Below are positions 32,166-42,237 of a stretch of DNA of 64,000 nucleotides, in pieces (the first letter of the stretch is position 1; every line of letters begins with the position of its first letter). Location: assembly GCA_024180945.1 (NCBI GenBank), contig JAKSGN010000038.1, positions 3,224,001 through 3,288,000 on the forward strand, read 5' to 3'. The stretch is from Macrophomina tecta. Lineage: Eukaryota; Ascomycota; Dothideomycetes; Botryosphaeriales; Botryosphaeriaceae. The notes below the pieces were generated by a model. The model was not told the DNA's origin. It made no database searches and saw only the letters and a program-made list of their open reading frames with translations. Position numbers and translations under genes: made by a program.

Positions 32166-34170
32166 GTTGGAAGCGTCGTTCTAGATTGGAATCCGCGTTC
32201 TAGACGGTGGGATATTTTAGAGGGAGGTGTTTTCCTTGGGCTAGATGGTTGGCGTTCTCGGGGGGAAATGGAGTAGGTAATGTTTTATAGTAAGCGAATG
32301 TTGACTTTGATTTTACTATCCTGATTGCATGTAGACCTTGCGGTGTCTGGGAGCTCATTGCTGTTGCGTTGTGGTCCCGGCCTATGAAATCACCGGAATC
32401 TCTGATCTGCTCTAACATTACGGACAGTGACACCCGTGATGTACATACAGTCCAAACCGTCCTCCGGACGCAAATGTCCAACTAATCCTACTTTTTTTTT
32501 TTATTATTTTTTGGGCTCAGAAATCCAATCCTTCATCGAGTCAGAATTCGTACGCACATATTATTGACATGAGCCGACGGTGCTCTGCGCAAGAATCTGG
32601 TGGCATTGATGCTTTTTGAGTTCGGCATCGCTATATGGAGATCCCTAGCCGCGTCATTTAAGATGACTAACCCAAATACGGACGTTCTAGAATGGGAACA
32701 ACCGAATTTGGTTCAGGGTCTCGCTCTCCTCGACGTTAGTTAGTGTTGGAACGAAAAAGCGTGACGCCACGCTCAGAAATCCGAGCTGGCAGGCGTTCCT
32801 TAAATCCAACAGTTAGCCATCAGTCCACAATTACTTAGGCAACGCATACTATGTCCAATCGAGTTCCTGAAGCACGGGCCAAGAACACTGAGTCGAGTCC
32901 GTCGTCCCAGTAAGTCTCCGTGGATTCCGCGCTTTGTCGAGAGGGGCCGCAGATAAGGAAGACTTAAGCCTAGCGACGCCTTGTGGCCCAGGCGTATGAA
33001 TGCTGCAACGGCTTCTGACAGCGCTCTAGCTACCTACTAACTCTATGAAGAATTTATCTGAAGCAGTCGCCTGCTGAATGCTTGTTTTCATGCACGTTCT
33101 CTCGCGCTCAACTCCGGTCCCCTTCGGTCAACTTCGGACGTAAAAAGGCATATTTGCGCGACTCGTATTCGGGATGGGCTGAAGACGGCTCTAGAGCAAC
33201 CCGAACCGTCGTTCAACAGAGTTTTCTGGCCGATTTTTCGCGTAGCTCGGTGCCCGTCATTGGTCCTGGCGAGCGTTGGCTTCGACGAACGACGGCCCTT
33301 TCCTGTGTGGGTTTTCCCCTTCCTACGTACGAAGTTGTGTCCATTTGCATACACTCACTTACGCGAGCCCTAAGCTTCCATGCGAAGGCCCTGCACTCCG
33401 AGCTTTTCATCCGGCTGTCTGTAGGTTATCAGGCTCATAGCTGAACAAGGTATTTGAGGCACAACCTTGAGCGGTTGGAGCACGGCCTTGGCTTGCTCTC
33501 TGGATATCATCTTCGCATGTTGTTGCCTATTCGCCACCACGGCGCTGATATGGCCTAACCCTTTGCGGCTCCTGGACTGATCACCTCCTCAGGCGCTTAT
33601 GTTCGAACGTAGGGCAGTTTGTCCCGTCACGGATGGGCCAGTTAAATGACATCAGTCCACAAGCATGCATCAAGCATCAACGCCAAGTATAGACCTCTTC
33701 GCTTTTCTGAATAGGAGAACCTTATGGGATGGCCAAATGGACCATTCTAAGTAGCTATTTCCGGATGCTAGGGCGCCATTTGTGGGATAAGCCATTGGAC
33801 ATCCGCACGCAAGGGCCGGGTAGTCGTCAGTCGCCCGCAAATGCGGAGGGTGAAGTCACCTCGGTCTCCCAACCCCCACCCTTCGGACTCGACACGCCTT
33901 GTCATTCATGGTTGGACACTTTCCTCTTACAAATTAGTAAATGCCCGAACCGGCAAAGCGTGGTACCTACGACACGAGGGTCAAAGCCTCTCCACAACGT
34001 AAGGATCATGCAACAACACATGAGCCTTACGAACAGCTACATTTGGGTCTTACAGCGAAGGAGAGCTACGTCTCCCGGCTAGATGATCGGCCTGCTTTCC
34101 TCCCTCCAGCAACATCCAGAGAAAATCCTAATCTGACCTCGCACTTGCTCGCTCCTATCGCCCGTTTATC
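32166..34170. other. Gene-poor 2-kb region
   Basis: AT-richer than the preceding gene, with a T/A tract near 32491-32511. Frames such as 33082-33444 show no motif. No repeat family, tRNA or spliced gene was identified. It marks the passage from a gene-rich block to the repeat-bearing 34-39 kb block. Confidence 0.4.
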
Positions 34171-34838
34171 ATGCACTTCACCGCCCTCGCTCTCGCCCCC
34201 AGCACAGCCCTCGCGCCTGCCCTTGCTGGACGCCCCGTGGCCGCCCGCCAGGCCGAGCTCGCGACCGAGTGCCAGCTCTCGTCAACGCCCGAGCGCCTGA
34301 TATCCAGGACTGCTTCAGAAAGGTTCGTCCGGCCTCGTCCCCGCTTCCCTCGCTCCCACCTCCACGCCATATGCTGACCTGGTTCCTCTCCACAGCTGTG
34401 CGCCAGCTGCTACGGCGCCGCCCAGATGGCTGTAAGTCCGACCAGAGAAACAGAAGGCGCTGGACGCGCATAGAGTCCCAACCGACTGAGTGACTGACGC
34501 CCGTCACCGCAGCGTGGCGCCGGCGCCGGGCCGACCTGCGTCACCACGCAGCTCGCGGTGAGTGGCGCGCATCGCCAGCGGACCGGAATTGCGCTGGCTC
34601 ATTACCTGACAGGCGTGGACGGTGGAGGCGAGGGGTTTCGGCATGCAGCAGTGCGCGCAGCTCGGCACGGCGAGCGGCACCGTGATGTGCGTTTCGGGGA
34701 AGGTTGCGGTGAGTTTCTTTCGGGCGTGGTCCGCTGAGGAGGTGGGTGCTGGCGCGGGGCGTGCAAGAGTGGATTGATGCGGCGAACTGCAAGGCTGGAG
34801 GGGCTGGGAGCGGCAAGTTGGAGATATTAGTGCGGTAA
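34171..34838 (+). CDS. Small secreted cysteine-rich protein, five short exons, 1-nt frameshift in exon 1
   Basis: Found by splice reading rather than by long frames. Exons 34171-34322, 34396-34431, 34513-34557, 34613-34708 and 34770-34838. Introns of 54-81 bp have donors GTTCGT, GTAAGT, GTGAGT, GTGAGT; the first three end in CAG or GCAG and the last, less certain, in AAGAG. ATG 34171 opens a signal peptide (MHFTALALAPSTALAPALA) and ATECQ. The downstream exons, all in a consistent frame, give DIQDCFRK, LCASCYGAAQMA, a segment with PTCVTTQLA, then FGMQQCAQLGTASG and VMCVSGKVA, and WIDAANCKAGG, ending 34838. Eight cysteines result. Exon 1 changes frame near 34270 (about one base missing between ECQ and ALVNARAPDIQD), so this copy is broken unless the base is an assembly error. 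The size, signal and cysteines resemble candidate effectors; no homologue is known to me. Confidence 0.5.
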
Positions 34839-34916
34839 TAGATTAATGCCAAAGGCTCCTGTGAGTGTTTCGGGGGAGGAGTTGGGCGGTGTCCAGTCCA
34901 CGGTGCCATGCTCTCG

Positions 34917-35770
34917 TTAGGAAGGAAGAGCTCGATCATCGAGTACTCGAGGAAAAATGTCCAGTGTCGTTCCGGGTAAGAGACTCTTGTCCTCACGTAC
35001 ATGCAGGCTTTGCTGAAAAGCCCACCTCATGAACGCGGAATGTGATTCGTTCCAAGCCGGGTCAGCGAGAGCTTCCTTCACCTCTGCTGGCCATAGCTCA
35101 AGGAGTTTCGCATGTACTGTCTCTTTACCGCACAAATTGATGGCGTATAGTACAATTTGCGGTAATTTTGATTTCTCCGCTTCGAAAGTTTCATGAGGCT
35201 CGGCTACGATGGCGAGGCGTTGAAGAAGTTTAACAGACGGGTCTGCTAACGTCCTCCCATTCTGAAAGATGACTCCGTCCAGAAGGTTAGTTATTGTTGA
35301 GGTAAGTCCAACGATCACAGACCAGTTCAAGAAGAGCCGAGGGTGTGCAGCTGTAACGTCGGACAGCGTTTTCCCGACAGAATCTTTGGTGTTTGTGTAG
35401 TTGTGTGCGCGGTCGACCCTAAGGGCTGCCCGCAGGGTCCACCAATAGTATAGACTGGTCGAGGATGAAGTCTTTTGAAAGCTTTTTCGCATTCGTAGTA
35501 AGCAAATATGCACCAGCCTTCTCCAGCTTTTCTGGGGTGAATGTGATGCCGACGAGTACGACCGCTTTCTTGCGACTCCGCCGCCAACGAGTTGCCATAG
35601 GATGACCCAATCCGGTACTGGGTATAAAACGAGAGCACGTTTCCTATACTCTCACGGCTTGCTTCGGACACTCTGGCGGCTCCAGGCTTGTCAGATGACC
35701 CCGAAAAGAGCTTCAGAGCTACCAGAAGAATGTTCAAACGTAAAAGGATGGGACTGGAAGTTAGCCCCAT
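34917..35770 (-). pseudogene. Unknown protein gene, split over three reading frames
   Basis: I do not recognise the family. Reading from ATG 35770, frame A gives a hydrophobic start and SRESIGNVLSFYTQYRIGSS. At about 35600 the sensible sequence moves to frame B (KKAVVLVGITFTPEKLEKAG, then DQSILLVDPAG). At about 35430 it moves to frame C (KDSVGKTLSDVTAAHPRLFL, then about 140 more residues of good composition) and stops at 34917. No GT-AG introns fit the changes, so two small indels are likely. Composition in each used segment is protein-like and clearly better than in the unused frames. It ends 79 bp from, and transcribes toward, the secreted-protein gene at 34171. Confidence 0.45.
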
Positions 35771-36203
35771 GGAGGCGCTTAAAAATATGGCTACGGCGTG
35801 GAGTCGTCTTCAAGGAGTGAGGACAGAGGAGGCCGTTTTTGAGGTTCAAAGATAGTTTTAGGGAACTCCTGAATGCTATTCGATGTGTCTATAGGCTAAA
35901 TTTGTATGTGGAGCGAATCAAAGGAAGTGAAGACGTATTCAGCGAAGCCTCACCTGGTATTACAGCTCGCACGCCTCTAGCTTGAGGCTCCGCAACTCAA
36001 CACCATGCCAAGCATCTTCAAACTACTAATCATCAAGCGCTTGCAAGACTCCCTACTTTTCTTAGCAAGAGGGGCCTCTAGCAAGCGCTTGCCAAGAATC
36101 TCTTGTGGTTTGCTTGCTTACTTACTGGATACCCTTAAGTCATTCATTTGCCAATTCCTACCGATCAAGCGCGAATTCCATCAATTTTCAGAAGCATCTA
36201 TAG
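35771..36203. other. Intergenic region with a short repeated 10-mer
   Basis: No gene recognised. AAGCGCTTGC occurs at about 36038 and 36084 around a short inverted arrangement. An open frame at 36005-36229 has no family signal. Sequence is becoming AT-rich. Confidence 0.35.
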
Positions 36204-36506
36204 CAGCTGGGCAAGCTAGCGAGAGTTGAGACGCAGATAGTTTTGTTGGCGGCGACATTATCGCCAGCAGAAAAAGGCAGGCTGTACAAGAGTATAGGAT
36301 GGATGGCGGACGAGGTAAAGACGTTCAGGGGATAGACGGTGCAGAATAATGTACGGCAGCTGGCAGTCAGTAGGCAGGGGAGCAGTAGGAGGGAACTGGA
36401 GGATTTAGTGGCAGAGTTGGTGGAGCGAGAGTTGGCGGCTTCGACGGAGAGACAGGTAATAGTTGCATACTCGGAGGCTCATGTGCCTGAACCCCATCAG
36501 ATATAA
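36204..36506 (+). pseudogene. Fragment of an unidentified helical protein with one in-frame TAG
   Basis: In one frame the plus strand reads a coherent ~100-residue charged, helix-forming sequence: LLAATLSPAEKGRLYKSIGW, MADEVKTFRG, stop TAG 36333-36335, then TVQNNVRQLAVSRQGSSRRE and LEDLVAELVERELAASTERQ. It ends at TAA 36504-36506. The internal stop is compatible with CAG to TAG. I do not know the family. Because stops bound both sides, this is a fossil fragment rather than a gene. Confidence 0.35.
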
Positions 36507-36675
36507 AAATAGATTTGTTGAAAATCTTTTCTACATTTACGAACTAGACTGCAAAAGAATGTGACTCTGTAGCGAAGTCTTAGTAGGCAGGCCTACCGCG
36601 CCATCGCCAAGTACAACAAAAGAAAAATCTTAGAAGGACGAGGCCGGAAGGCCGACCGATTTCAATCCGACTCTC

Positions 36676-37127
36676 CTAGCACCCACCAACATCAGGAGAC
36701 ACGTTGAAGTTGAACAACTTGTTCCTATCAAAATCGCAGTATCCGATACCACCAGCCACTGTCCAGGTGCTGCAAGTCCCGCATTCGCCGCGCTGAATGA
36801 TGAGTCCACAGTTATTCGCAAGGTTATCGATCCGTATAAGGCCCTCTTAGCTATGATAAGCTTGTTTATCCGATGAATAGAAAGATTTTTGAGTAACATA
36901 CTCTCCCTAGCAACGGATTGCTTGAAAGCGACTGAAGTTGATGGCTGACCCGGCTTTGCCTAGGAGTGGAGTCAGTACATAGACGTGTAAAATATATTCT
37001 CCTGGCATACCAAAGCGCCATAGATGCAGCAGGCATCGAAAGGTTGGTTGGGAAGCGCAGGGCACTTCTGAGCATCTACTAGCCCGCATGCTAGAAATGG
37101 AAGCAGAGTTGCAAATGTCAACTGCAT
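36676..37127 (-). CDS. Small secreted cysteine-rich protein, 114 aa, three exons, apparently intact
   Basis: Exons 37011-37127, 36902-36959 and 36676-36845 total 345 bases, exactly 115 codons including the TAG. Intron 1 (51 bp) has GTATGC, an ACTGAC branch and CCTAG; intron 2 (56 bp) has GTATGT and a TAAG end. ATG 37127 begins a clear signal peptide, MQLTFATLLPFLACGLVDA, with predicted cleavage before QKCP. The mature ~95 residues hold eight cysteines: KCPALPNQPFDACC, then NNCG, ECGTCSTW, GYCDF and a terminal GGC. The last exon is read in a frame different from the longest open frame there, and only that frame gives the cysteine pattern and an orderly stop. It lies in AT-rich repeat DNA, the usual home of fungal effector candidates. 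No homologue or activity known to me; secretion is inferred. Confidence 0.62.
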
Positions 37128-37230
37128 ATTGAAAGTGCAAGAAGGAGTAGTTCCTTAGGTAGAAAGATGGGTTATCGAAGGAAATCATGTTGAGAAGGTG
37201 GGCTTATATACGAGTACAGTGATATATATT

Positions 37231-37640
37231 TCTCTTTTCTATTTAAGGATTAGAACTATCTTATCCGTTGTTGCATGTGTAATCCTTATTCTTTATGGCA
37301 GAGAGTTTAGATTGTTTCTTCTCTATTAAAGCTTAAGGGATTGACATTAAAATTCAGCCATAACTATATATACGATTCCGTGCAGATATATTAGGAGTAG
37401 AGATGAGAATTAAAATTCAGCCATAAACTATATATACGATTCGAAGTGTATACGGTAGGAATTAATTCCTCTTTTCTACTTAAGGACCGGAACTATCTTA
37501 TCCGTTCTTATATATAATCCTTATTCTTTACGGCGTTTAGTTTAGATTGTTTCGTCTCTATTAAAACTGAAGGGATTAGGATTAAAATTCAGCCATAAAC
37601 TATACATACGATTCGGCGTGCATGCGGTAGGAGTGGGAAC
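37231..37640. repeat. AT-rich imperfect tandem duplication, unit about 238 bp
   Basis: The segment starting CTCTTTTCTATTTAAGGA at 37232 recurs at about 37470 as CTCTTTTCTACTTAAGGA. Shared blocks include GAACTATCTTATCCGTT, AATCCTTATTCTTTA and TTTAGATTGTTTC. The downstream sub-unit ATTAAAATTCAGCCATAA, continuing ACTATATATACGATTC, occurs three times, at 37346, 37409 and 37581. Differences are mainly C/T and G/A. The array lies about 100 bp upstream of the secreted-protein gene, so it could overlap its promoter. Confidence 0.75.
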
Positions 37641-37828
37641 CCGCCTTCGCGCTCCGCCCTACTGCTTAAAATAGCATAGCACTCTTAGAGCGCCATCATA
37701 TAGTCTTAAGCTTCGTATAACCCACTTTTGCCTACTTATCACGCCATTTAGTTCAAGAAGTCGAGAGGCGTGGGAGACCCTCCCACACAGGCTTTTCGAG
37801 TAGTCGTGACTCGGACGGAACACGGACG

Positions 37829-38280
37829 GCAGTGTTACAGCGGGTGCCTACCGTTATTGGATTCCAGTCGGTAATGCGTCAACTGTTGGCCTATCAGTCG
37901 AAAAAAAGGTACTGCATCTTACGGCGCAGCCTCCACAGGGTGAGGAAGGTAGGATCAGTTCCCTTGGAAGGCGAAGTCGACCCACCCGCTCAGTTGCCGC
38001 AACTAACTTATCGCAGCACGCTCACTGAGCGTAGAGATTGTATGTACTTTCCTACTTGTACATAAAACACACGCCTTAGATAGCTTTGACCTTCGTGGCC
38101 ATCTTGACAATAATTCAGTGCACTTGTTAGCAATACGGCCTTCGCACGCAGTGCTCCGTCTCATCACTTTTCGACGTGTTCCCACCCTCTTTTTGTACCC
38201 ACTCGAGCAAACCCCCTCGACAGGTCTTCTCGCTCTTCGATGTTTGGATCCGTAGAGGCAGAGGCCCGCCGTTACACTGC
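37829..38280. mobile_element. Possible MITE-like element with 16-bp terminal inverted repeats
   Basis: GCAGTGTTACAGCGGG at 37829-37844 is an inverted match, 14 of 16 bases, to CCCGCCGTTACACTGC at 38265-38280. The inner 420 bp have no coding sequence. The CAGTG-type ends recall hAT-like elements, but the flanks show no 8-bp or TA target duplication. The element is either old or the match is chance. Confidence 0.35.
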
Positions 38281-39716
38281 AATGATCACCCCGGTAGCTG
38301 ATCGTGCCCCAACAACTCTATATACTGAGGTGGTTCGTAACAGTCAGGAGGCCACCATACCGCAAGTCATGGTGTTGGAAGAGGCAAAAGTCAAGCACAT
38401 GTGGAATTCAACTACATCTTCCGGTGGAAGTAGATTGCGGATGTAGGGCCCTACCTCCTCAAGAACCAATAATACCATCTTCTCAGCGTTTGATGCTTGC
38501 TCTTCGGGACATATATTTAGCAAATGTGCACGAGTGAATGAATCTCTCATGCTACGCAGCGCGGCTTTGCGGAGAAGTGTTTCACGCATTCCATTTTCCC
38601 ATCCGGTGATGCGCCAACCCCCACCAGGGTTGAGTTCCGATGGCGGGCCTAACAAACGAAAAGTTGGGGTATGAGTTCTGGGGGTCGAGTCAAGATGAGT
38701 ATAGAATAATCTACAAAGCGTAAGTGAGCCTTCCATATATTAACATGTTAGGTAGTCGTGGTAATAAGTAAACCTAAAGTAGATAAACGGTGATAATATT
38801 AATTTATCTAGAAGATTTCGTCTTCCAAAAATACGAGAAAAGCTTACGGCGAGGCAGAATCTTCAAGAGACGAAAGCCAAATATCACCGCGATAGTTAAA
38901 CGCACCTTAGCGGAAATGCTGTGCAAGAATTATATGTGGCGGTGGCTTGACCAGAAGGAGCTTATTGGGGTCGCGCGGGGGCAGAGGGAGGGGGGCGGGT
39001 TTGAATTCTTGGTGTTTTGGAAAAAACAGCCGCAGGAAACGGTACAAAACCCCTCTAAAAACGGGGGCAAATTTCCCTAAAACTCGTGTTGAGGTATAGA
39101 CCCTTGAGGTTTAATGTACGCTACATCATTGTTGGTTCTAGACCTGAAGGAGCGGACGCGATCGCAATCTTCCATGAGAACCCCTAGTCAAATTTATAAC
39201 TATTGTATTGAATAAACAAAGGGCAATCTGACACTGTCTTCTATTACAATTTTCCTCTGCAGATTCTAGGAGAGCGATAGTCCTACGAATCAAGCGTTGG
39301 CATTTCGTCATGAGAAAAGAGCTCATTCTAATACAGTCACGATAAGGAACTGGTAAAAGCTTGCGAAATGAAAAGATACAGCTCACACCAGAAATGATTG
39401 TGAAGAGATAATAGTTCTCAGTTAGAAATAGGCTGCAATGCTGCAGATGAGAGCTCATAGCTTCACGGACGACGAAGGGTAGCGGTAAATCAGAATAAAA
39501 ACTCAATGAAATAGTCAGAACTTGTCACCCTCGAACACGAAGTATGCCAGCTGGCAAGCGAATGGAAGAACAAACCACGTCCACAACCCGAGAGCATCAT
39601 TTACCAAACCAAAAAAGGATGGTGGACAGATAAGGCTGCACGAATTTGACGTCAATCCTGCTAGCGTATCCAGTGCACACGGCCAGGCCTCAACTGTTCA
39701 GGCACGCACATGCAAA
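38281..39716. other. AT-rich region with degraded frames
   Basis: A minus-strand frame at 38344-38736 gives protein-like sequence (RSMRDSFTRAHLLNICPEEQ; YIRNLLPPEDVVEFHMCLTF) without a recognisable family. It may be a gene scrap. Frames at 38790-39080 and 39138-39506 look random. No complete gene was seen; probably repeat-derived DNA. Confidence 0.35.
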
Positions 39717-40826
39717 TCAAGAGTAAGCCGCAATAGACTCCCGCAGCGTGGCATCAATCGCCGCCTTCTGCGCCTTCGCACACTCACTACGAGACGGAAT
39801 CAGGTCAATGATTGCAAAAGCCAGCTGATCAACAACAGCCTCAACCTGCCGCAGCACCGCGGCAATGGGCGCGCCAATGGGATTGATCTGAGCAGCACGC
39901 TCCCGGAAGTCCGCCCCACCGATCAGGAACCGGTCGAACGGGTTATCCTCGAACTCCGTATCGTCGTCCCTTTCAACAAGAGCCGACAGTTCGCTCGGCA
40001 ACGCCGCGTCGCCAAACGGCCCGGTGATGAGTAGTTCCGCCTGACCGATGAGGATGTGTAGCAGAGCCTGGTGCACGCGCACGAACGAGATGAGCGCGAT
40101 GACGATGGCGTCTGAGGCGTCGCCTGGGTCCGGGTCATCGGCCGTGACGGCGGTCGGGTTGAAGGGCGGGAGCGAGGTGATACGCGGGATGCTGGACGTC
40201 AGGGAGACGACGATGTCGCGCAAGCCGCTGGCCACTTGCATGATGGGTGCGTTGAACTGGTGTGCGGCGGGCTCGCGGTCCGCGCCGCGCGTGACGGCGC
40301 TGCCGCCGATCCTTCTAGCCGCAACTTGCAGGTTCTGCGAGACGAGAGTCCCTTCGTTGATGCCGTCAATGACCTCTTGCGCGGTTTTGGAGATGGTTGA
40401 GGCAAGAGTGCCGAGCGGGCAGTCGGCGGTGGCGTTGGCGGTCGGGGTGCCGCTACTGCTGATGGAAGTGAGTTGGGGGCGATCCGTGAAGTCTGCGGTC
40501 GGAGTGCCGTCGAATGCGGCACATGATCTTCCCACGGATGTGAAAATGATGGTCTCGGCTGCAGATGAATCGTCGGTGGCAGTGTACGTTCTGGAGATAA
40601 GCGAAGCCTGGGGAGGCAGAGTGATTGTCTGGGTGCCTGGAACAAATATTCCGTCGTTAATGCCAACAATCGCAAAGGGATCGACGGTTGAACCACAGCC
40701 GGGAACGGTAGTGGAGAAAGGGTCGGCATTGGGTGGCAAGGGGATTGTGAGCGTCTGGAGCGGACTGGATAAGGCTGCCCCTAGAGCAGGACCGATGAAA
40801 GGAGCAGCAGCTATGACAAAGTTCAT
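39717..40826 (-). CDS. Secreted protein with helical C-terminal half, UVI-1/HsbA-like, 369 aa
   Basis: Single exon from ATG 40826. The N-terminus MNFVIAAAPFIGPALGAALS is a signal peptide. Residues about 20-140 form a Thr/Pro-rich segment (LPPNADPF, TITLPPQASLISRTYTATDD). The C-terminal ~230 residues are predicted helical: TAQEVIDGINEGTLVSQNLQ, then FVRVHQALLHILIGQAELL, IGAPIAAVLRQVEAVVDQLA and FAIIDLIPSRSECAKAQKAA. From memory this pattern resembles the UV-induced UVI-1 proteins of Bipolaris and the hydrophobic-surface-binding/galactomannoprotein helical domains; I could not verify it. A cell-surface or secreted role is likely. A plausible TATA, CTATATATAG, lies about 80 bp upstream of the ATG (40908-40917). 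Confidence 0.7.
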   Translation of the reverse strand: MNFVIAAAPFIGPALGAALSSPLQTLTIPLPPNADPFSTTVPGCGSTVDPFAIVGINDGIFVPGTQTITLPPQASLISRTYTATDDSSAAETIIFTSVGRSCAAFDGTPTADFTDRPQLTSISSSGTPTANATADCPLGTLASTISKTAQEVIDGINEGTLVSQNLQVAARRIGGSAVTRGADREPAAHQFNAPIMQVASGLRDIVVSLTSSIPRITSLPPFNPTAVTADDPDPGDASDAIVIALISFVRVHQALLHILIGQAELLITGPFGDAALPSELSALVERDDDTEFEDNPFDRFLIGGADFRERAAQINPIGAPIAAVLRQVEAVVDQLAFAIIDLIPSRSECAKAQKAAIDATLRESIAAYS

Positions 40827-42237
40827 AATGGATAGTGTCCTTCTGAGAAGAATTGAAAGTGCCGTAGTATCCGACTGGCTTTGCTATGCTGATTTGTCCC
40901 ATCTATATATAGTGTGTGGGGAGAACTCCCCTGGCCTCATTTTTGAACGGCACATACACTGACGTCCGGAAGCTGACAGCCTCGCTACTTACAATCATGC
41001 ACTTTGCCTGCGGTGACCTCGATCACACGTGCTACTCGATTTTTCTATGACCAGCATCGTATCTGCAGCACTGCAGGGAATATTCGCTAAGAGCATCATT
41101 CGTGCGCGAAGATACTAATGCAGATGTTACGACAACGCACCCGCACAGGTCTGGAATAGTGCGACCTGACTTGAAAATGGTCTTGGTCATTTACGTCAAC
41201 TTCATGTCGCAGTCAGTTTTTCAAAGTCGGCTATCAACAACGGCTTGGTACAATTACTCATTCCTTGATCAGCTGAGATCACTCCGTGAAGTGCGTAATA
41301 ACACGCAGAAGCAGCGCGGCCTGCCGGAAAGTCTGACATGCCACGGACTTCTTGCTCGAAATATGGCCAATCGCTGCAGAGCCACCCTTGATTGGCCCGA
41401 TATTGTCATTCATGGCCATCGAATAGATAACAAGTGGGCCATGCCGTGGCCTGTGCCAGCCGATAGCTTTCATTTACCCCTCATTGCGTTCCGTGGTCAC
41501 TGAATACATGACGGATATGCAAAGGCCCGGCGTAACACTCCCTGAATCGTACAGGATCTACAACTAACCGGCCCACAAGGTATCGCTCCGCACCTTGGGT
41601 TGCAATAGGTTGGAGCGAGGGCTTTTTTGGACAGCTATTGTGTACTATGGAAACTGGCAGGGACCAGCCCTCGCCTGAAACGCTGTGAGCGTATCACACA
41701 ACGAAGTTTCTCGCTCAGCAGTCCCACCGATCGCTTAGCACAGGCTGGAAGCCATAAACTTTTTGCCATGAGAATATTGCTGTGAGCAGCATCGAGCAGC
41801 TTTCCAAATTGGATCTAAAACGTCGGACTCGTCCTCAGCTCTGTAATGTAGAAAAATAAATAAGTAGACGACTACACCACTGCGTGGCAGGGGACCAGCT
41901 ATCTCTTCCTACTCAATCAGCCCCATGATTCCTTTTTATTTCGATCTGGTACTTATGACTGATCCTATTTGCCCAAGGTGCCAGGATCAGACGACTCTCA
42001 GGATGGCCCGCTCCCCTGATGCAATAAAACGACACAAGTACACAACGCACTATCTCGAAGGCCAACAACAAATCCCGCGCTGGTGATCTGTCCCACGTTG
42101 AAGAATGAGAGGAAACTTAGCCAACTTATTTGAAGTTTCAGAGACTTCAAATCCACGGAGCTATATGCACTACACCATGTTCACCCACTGGTAAGAAGCA
42201 TCCCACGACATCACCACGTCGACAGGGCTATAAGCCC
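40827..42237. other. Intergenic region
   Basis: 1.4 kb with the promoter of the secreted protein at its left end. A 133-codon frame at 41102-41503 (plus) has no signal peptide, repeats or family signal and is not called. Nothing else recognised. Confidence 0.4.

Noticed and set aside
40048..40962. 304-codon plus-strand frame
   Set aside because: Opposite the secreted UVI-1-like gene, which has a signal peptide and coherent helices; this one has neither.
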